Of a stretch of DNA of 64,000 nt, positions 58,477 through 64,000 are shown in pieces. The notes under the pieces are model-generated. The model worked only from the letters and a program-made list of their open reading frames with translations, did no database searches and was not told the DNA's origin. The stretch comes from Brassica napus (lineage: Eukaryota > Streptophyta > Magnoliopsida > Brassicales > Brassicaceae), in contig NC_063448.1 in assembly GCF_020379485.1 (NCBI RefSeq), positions 45,021,218 through 45,085,217 on the forward strand, written 5' to 3'. Within the stretch, counting starts at the first letter, position 1, and every line of letters begins with the position of its first letter. The translations under genes were made by a program, and so were the position numbers.

Positions 58477-60685
58477 CATACACTAAAGCATTAAAGGTAA
58501 GACGTGGGTCCAGGGGTAGCTATGAGTAACAAAGTTGATAACTCAATAATTAATCAGACATGCAATTAATAGTCTGAGTCAATAATCATGGGTGGTTTGG
58601 GTCTTATTTAAATTATACATATGAAATAGGGACTATGAGTATATAAAAATAGGGCTGGGAAAAAATCCGGATCCGAACAACCAAATCAAACCCGGATCCG
58701 AACAACCGAAATATTTCGGGTACCCGAATGTATCCGAAATAGATTTATAATTCTATATACTAATTATTTTTTAAGATTTTATGTATATTCAAAAACATCA
58801 CAAAAATAAAATCTCCTATCAAACCCACCCAATTAATTTAATAATTAACAGTTCCAAATACTCATGGTTGGTCCTAATTCAAATACTTATTGCCAGGCAT
58901 ACTTTATTTTTAAAATTTTCCAAAAAATTAAAAACTACAAACTATATCTATGTTCACTTCATAGAAATAAAAATTATAAAACATAGGCAATATAAAATAA
59001 TTCTCATTCTTATGCAGAACATGCAGCCGAAGATCACAACAACCAAAGCGACAACCTTAGACCACAACCAATAATCGTTAGGATCATTAGGATGTGGCCC
59101 ATCACAAATCACAAAAACAAAAATGCTTTCATAGGAACAACTTTCATTTGTCTTGACATCCAGATTTGTCTAAAAAATACTATGTTTTTATTATTTCCAC
59201 TACATTTGAAATGATTGATTTTAACCACTCAACGTGAACAAAAAATGGAAAGAAGGAAGGGAAAATTTATCACATTAGATATTTTAATCTTCTTCCCAAT
59301 AACCAACGGTACATGCTTACCGTTCAACCATACATAATCAATATCAATGAAACAACAATTATTACACTGATTGAAAAAAACATTCCACCAATACCTTCAT
59401 ACATATTCCGGCCCCAACGCTACCCCCAGTTGATCATCTTAGCAATTGCAACCAACTTCCTCCCAGGTAAAAAAAACGATTACTAGTCTCACAAACCATT
59501 AAATTCTCTTTTTTCTCACTAAAAACAAATTATTTCCCCAGATGTTGTTGGCCGAAGATGCTTCATCCAAGGAAGTGATATATATATAACCAGAACACAA
59601 ATACAAAGATCATCATTGGATTGCTTTTACACATGTACTAACATTTTATTAAATAATATTTGTTTTTAACCATAAATATATAATACAATAATTTTTTGTA
59701 GATCCAAATTGGTACGTCTGACTATATGAGACAAAGAGGCGACTAATTTCAGAGAGTTAAATCGCATATCTACCAGGAAAAACCAAATCATAATCATCAC
59801 AAGTATCATTCCAAGGTTATATGAAGGTAATAAACTAAACATAAGGTTTATGTCCGTATAAATGCTTACAAATATTTTACTATTACAGGGAAACTAGCAC
59901 TCACAACCACACCCGAATCGCGCTTTTACTTTGACAACGACATTGATATCATACAATGCTTCCAAAAGAAGAATAAACTGCTAACCTAAGCATGATGGCA
60001 TAACTCCACATGGGATCGAACAACAAGACAGCAAACGACACTAGTCAACTGATTTTAAATTTACATTACCGTTCGCTACATTAAAAAGACACACTCAAAT
60101 ATTATTTTCTCCTTCGGAAATTGATTGCTCAAGACAATAAATATTATTCAAACTTACTGTTGTTTAGAAAAGAGAAACTGATCACCGCATCACATTAAAA
60201 CAAAAACTCTAAGGGTTAATTTTACGACAAACAAAAATTAACTTACACTTTTTTAAACTAAAAACTAGCAATAAAATATAAATTTACTTTAATTAAACAT
60301 GTTATCGGCGCGAACACCGACTCCAGTAGAAATAAAGATTGGTACGGTCCAGTCTTACAATCTTTCAGTTCTGATAGATTTTGTCCAAATTTTTTTATTT
60401 TTGTCTATCGACACAGTCATACGGTCCAGTCTGATAGACCAAGATTGTGTGTTATCTTTTTATAGAAACCAAATATCAGAGATCCCCTCATCTCTTTGTA
60501 AAAATCTTGATTTGTCTAAGATCCCTTTTGTTCATGTTCTTTTCAGGAAAACTACCATAGTTAATTGAAAGAAACATGTTCCTAAATTGCAACTTCATCC
60601 AACTAAAACTGGAAGTGTAGATTGTTCTTAAAAAAGGTGCAGACATACAGCAACGAACCGGTTGAAACCGGTTTGTAGCGTCGTC
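58477..60685. other. Repeat-rich spacer upstream of UNG
   Basis: A partial dispersed element with CCGGATCCGAACAACC phrases lies at 58651-58770. An RPA-like fragment lies at 59283-59590. The rest is AT-rich. Small ORFs at 58781 and 60299 have no recognisable domain. Confidence 0.45.
59283..59590 (+). pseudogene. Helitron RPA-like (DUF223) fragment, plus strand
   Basis: The plus frame NQRYMLTVQPYIININETTI then IPSYIFRPQRYPQLIILAIA and TNFLP joins across an intron (GT at about 59466, AG at about 59541) to DVVGRRCFIQGSDIYI. The pattern is that of the second half of the DUF223 OB-fold and its conserved D-V-V-G. It points to another Helitron remnant, in the opposite orientation to the arrays on its left. 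Confidence 0.55.
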
Positions 60686-60687
60686 GC

Positions 60688-60695
60688 TTCCCGCC
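60688..60695. promoter_or_regulatory. E2F-type site upstream of UNG
   Basis: TTCCCGCC fits the TTSSCGSS E2F consensus and lies about 95 bp before the UNG start codon. E2F control would fit S-phase expression of a base-excision repair enzyme. A single site could occur by chance. Confidence 0.5.
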
Positions 60696-60789
60696 ATTTT
60701 AAAAAACTCTCTCCTCTGGATCTAACCGGGAATAGCAAAAAAGTTGGAATCTTTCTTCTTCCTGAGTGAATTTGATATCTGAAACGGAG

Positions 60790-62382
60790 ATGGCTTCGCC
60801 GACATCTAAAACTAAAACCCTAATGGATTATTTCCAACCTCCCAAACGCCACAAATCTTCTTCTTCCTTTCCCGCTGTTTCCGCCGCCGGTGGCTCCCGC
60901 GGTTCGGATTCTGCAGCAAAATCGCCGCCTCGCGTAACCGTCGCCGACGACTCGTCCGGCCTTACACCAGACCAAATCTCTCGCTCAGAGCTCAACAAAT
61001 CCGTAGCCAGATCCAAGCGCAACCTCGCCCTCTGCTCCGAGAAGGTCGCAAAAGCTAAAGGTTTGTCCTTTTTAGTTGATTTGTTGTCTTCTTGCGCCGC
61101 TCTCCCATTACAGTAGCTAGAACCCTCTGGTTTAGATTGATTTTGAAAATTGTGTAGGTGAAGGAAGCTGCTACGTGCCATTGACCGAGCTCGTAGTTGA
61201 AGAATCATGGCTCAAAGCTCTCCCTGGAGAATTGGATAAGCCTTACGCCAAGACCCTTTCTTGTTTCCTTGAACGTGAGATCATCATTGACGGTAAAGCC
61301 CCTCCTATTTACCCGCCGCAGCATTTGGTTTTCAATGCTCTAAATACAACTCCTTTTGATCGTGTCAAGGCTGTTATTATCGGACAGGTACATCATCATT
61401 TTTGAAGGAACAATGGTTTTATTGGTTTCTTGTTATGGTACTTTAAGTTCTGATTTTGTTTGATTTTAGGATCCTTACCATGGACCTGGTCAAGCTATGG
61501 GTTTGTCTTTCTCTGTCCCTGAAGGAGAGAAGCTTCCTTCTAGTCTTTTGAATATATTTAAGGAGCTTCAGAAAGATGTTGGCTGTTCTATCCCTCGTCA
61601 TGGCAATCTACAGAAATGGGCTGTCCAGGTAAATATGCATCTCTCTGCTTATTTGTTACATCAGTTTTCATTTTTTACTCGGAGAAGATCTTGGAATTCA
61701 TATTTGACTTCCTCTTTTAGGGTGTTTTGCTGTTGAATGCTGTTCTCACAGGTAATGTGACTAAAGTCTATCATCCCCCGGTGACGTTATAAGTAAGTAT
61801 ATGAACTGTCATTAGTCAAATCTTCTCACATATGTTGGTTTTTGTGCCTTGTGATTCAGTAAGGAGTAAGCAGCCTAATTCACATGCAAAGAAAGGATGG
61901 GAACAGTTCACCGATGCTGTTATTCGAAGTATCTCACAGCAGAAGGAAGGTGTTGTCTTTCTCCTCTGGGGAAAATACGCTCAAGAGAAGTCCAAGTAGA
62001 CTTATTAGTTTCTCTGACGCCTATGCATTTCCGTTGCTTATCTTGTATGAGACTTCAAGCTTTTTTTAATGATCATTGCAGGTTGATAGATGGGAGTAAA
62101 CATCACATTCTCACAGCAGCTCATCCGTCTGGTTTGTCAGCGCATAGAGGCTTCTTCAATTGCAGGTTAGCTCAAGTCCACTAAACCCTTTTACTCTCTC
62201 TCTCTCCCATGCCCATTCAAATGCATAGTGTAACCAAAGTTTCCGTGCGTCTGCATAACATGCCATGACTTGCGCATTGAGCTTATGTTGTCATTAATGT
62301 TCCACGTTTGGACAGGCATTTCTCTCGAGCGAACCAGCTACTTGAGCAAATGGGCACTCCCCCTATAGACTGGCAACTCTGA
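60790..62382 (+). CDS. UNG: Uracil-DNA glycosylase (family 1)
   Basis: Seven exons: 60790-61060, 61158-61387, 61470-61628, 61721-61751, 61860-61995, 62082-62165 and 62316-62382. All have GT/AG borders and an unbroken frame of 325 codons. The enzyme removes uracil from DNA in base-excision repair. The N-terminus [20 protein letters not shown] resembles a PCNA-binding box (LMDYF) and is followed by a disordered Ser-rich region; it could also help organellar or nuclear targeting. The catalytic loop [18 protein letters not shown] has the water-activating Asp. [21 protein letters not shown] and the [11 protein letters not shown] minor-groove loop are all present. The C-terminus is PPIDWQL. I chose the ATG at 60790 because the in-frame sequence upstream has no earlier ATG. 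It appears functional. Confidence 0.92.
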
Positions 62383-62935
62383 CCTCAGTGTTAAAGCCAG
62401 GAGGAAGTGAAGAGTGCTCTTGGGAAGCCAACCATTTTTGGTGAACAAAGCTTGAAGCTTTAACAGTTCAATGCTCTCCTTTTGTGATTTATTATGTTAT
62501 CATGGCAGTCTAGACGACTAAGCATACGCTGTTAGTGTACCCGACTATTTGACAAAGTAGTTGCAAACTGTATCTTCATTTTGTACTCTTTGAAGAATGT
62601 TGTGTAGTTTATTAGTACTGCTTAACTGTAGAACTTCCTTGTTGCTACAAAGCATGGAAAAGTTAAAAAAGTATCGATGGTGGGGATATGTTAAAACTAT
62701 AAACAAGTGCGTGAAAGATAGCCAGAGAAGCTTTGAGCTGGCCTTAAGTCACTGATGATGATGTGCTACAAAATTTCTATGGCATGGAAACAAAATTTAC
62801 TATATTCTATGAACATTAGTTTTCACAAACGAGATACAAACTTTGCTCATCTTCATTACCTGTTAGCTCCAAGTATGATTAATGATTCTCAATAACCAAA
62901 AACAAGCTCATTGACTCACCATTCTCCTCTTCTTC
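62383..62935. other. Convergent intergenic region
   Basis: Holds the 3' ends of UNG and of the acyltransferase gene, which face each other; nothing else recognised. Confidence 0.5.
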
Positions 62936-63900
62936 TCATGTCTTATGTCTCTTCCTCAAGTTCCTTATAGTTGGCAAGTGCCTCTCAATCAAAAGTGGAC
63001 ATCCAAAAAACGTCAAAAGATTCCCACAGCTCTTTTCACCATCTTCCTCGCTTCCTTGAGAACTCAAATGGCTCAAGTAAGTCTTCCCTTCATAGATATA
63101 GCTAAGCTGCTGCCATAGCAAAACACTCAACCCAATGGCCACGGAAACACTCGCCACAAAGAGGTATAATAGAACAAGGCCTCGTACAGAGATGAAGATA
63201 GCGTTGGATATGTAAGCAAGCACGATACTCTTCACCCCTCTCAGAATCGATCCACTATTATTAGCATGTGATGATGCATACGCTGCTCCATTTTCTAGGG
63301 ATGGCAAGATATGAATCAGGGAGTACACACACATAACAGAAGAGTAGCTTGTGCTTATAATGGCCGAGATAAGAAAGGCGACGAAGTTTTTGTGATTGCC
63401 CGCACCAACACAGTTACCAATCTGCAAATACAACACAAGGAGAGTCATTAGCCTTAAGCTCTTAACTAGCAAACAAGGACACAGGTCAAGGTGTTGATCA
63501 ACAAATCTAGTAACTAAGTCTTCTATGATTGTTACAACACAAGGAGAGTCATTAGCCTTGGTACTAAGTCTGTGATTCATATGTGACACCATGAGACTTA
63601 CAAAGGGGCAATGATGATCCATGTCGAGGACGCACATGCCACACGTGCGACAGTGATGGGTTCTAGGTGACTTTGGTTTGGAGCAGGTGTGACAAAAGGT
63701 ATAGTTGTTGAGTGTGCCGTTCCCTACTCCAGGGTGGGTTCCATAAACAATATCAATCGGTTTCCCCGCGCATTTAAAAGCAACAACCATGAATGTAGAT
63801 AACGTTGAGATCGCCAGAGACACTGCTATAACAGAATGGAAAATCCCGCAAGCCAAGCTGATGGAAAACACGACCGGATAAGCTGCCCAAATCCCACCAC
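62936..63900 (-). CDS. DHHC-type protein S-acyltransferase, 3' part
   Basis: Two exons are in the window, 63900-63602 and 63421-62936, with an intron of 180 bp. The upstream exon reads [20 protein letters not shown], a membrane segment, then the cysteine-rich domain [20 protein letters not shown] and DMDHHCPF with the catalytic DHHC. The next exon gives [13 protein letters not shown] and two further hydrophobic segments, ending LRKRHKT with TGA at 62936-62938. These enzymes palmitoylate membrane proteins. The 5' exons are beyond the right edge. Position next to UNG suggests the orthologue of Arabidopsis PAT11 (At3g18620), from memory. The intron has a 25-bp direct repeat (ACACAAGGAGAGTCATTAGC at about 63433 and 63538). 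Confidence 0.88.
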
Positions 63901-64000
63901 CTGCAGTTTATTACCCAAAACAGAGTATATTTAACAGGATAATGGCAGATATCTAGATTTATGTGGTTCTTTTAGATGATTTAGAGGAACTTACATATAA

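Noticed and set aside
60766..60789. Upstream GTG as start of UNG
   Set aside because: Nuclear plant genes normally start at ATG; the first in-frame ATG is at 60790 and the sequence before it looks like leader.
1..64000. tRNA or rRNA genes
   Set aside because: No convincing cloverleaf with both internal promoter boxes or rRNA core sequence was seen; the only pol III-like boxes are in the SINE-like element.

Overview
This is plant nuclear DNA, most likely from a Brassica species or close relative. The evidence is AT-rich sequence, spliced genes, Brassicaceae-type CACTA, Helitron, Harbinger and MULE transposons, and a plant-type TTTAGGG telomeric repeat. The surviving genes recall the Arabidopsis interval At3g18660 to At3g18620: GUX1, AGL103, a CCCH zinc-finger gene, UNG and a DHHC acyltransferase, in that order. 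This assignment is from memory of the families and was not searched.

Left half (1-34.4 kb). A non-autonomous CACTA element (1505-4163) is followed by a 7.1 kb two-gene CACTA element on the minus strand (4479-11599, TSD GCG). From 14047 to 34354 runs a plus-strand copy of GUX1 (xylan glucuronosyltransferase, GT8) torn into pieces. Intron 2 holds a 5.0 kb PIF/Harbinger element (14820-19868, TSD TTA) that itself carries a MULE (18425-19551, 9-bp TSD). After exon 3 come two abutting Helitrons and two MITEs. Exon 4 holds a solo LTR (25994-26582, TSD CAGAT). The last intron holds a second CACTA copy (26640-33841) in opposite orientation to the first. Exon 3 and exon 4 also carry small frameshifting deletions, so the gene is dead.

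Middle (34.4-39.7 kb). Three tandem copies of a ~620 bp repeat are followed by a LINE-type RNase H remnant. Then come an intact single-exon type I MADS-box gene (AGL103-like, 37797-38867) and a decayed fragment resembling the C-terminus of a CCCH zinc-finger protein.

Right half (39.7-60.7 kb). Almost all of this is minus-strand Helitrons placed head to tail or nested, recognised by CTAG plus GC-rich hairpin 3' ends. They carry broken pieces of host genes: MAP65, MCM6, V-ATPase subunit B, a REI1-like ribosome-biogenesis factor, SF3a60 and alpha-COP, plus Helitron RPA-like (DUF223) fragments. A hAT MITE, a SINE-like element and a minisatellite are nested inside.

Right edge. There is an intact seven-exon uracil-DNA glycosylase gene (60790-62382, plus) with an E2F-type site 95 bp upstream. 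The 3' part of a DHHC S-acyltransferase gene (minus) runs off the window.

The most unusual signals are two molecular scars in CACTA copy 2. One is a 39-nt segment rewritten from the opposite strand of a site about 70 bp away. The other is a block of nine telomere repeat units replacing about 25 nt of coding sequence. Others are the complementary inactivating lesions of the two CACTA copies and the multi-gene capture by Helitrons.
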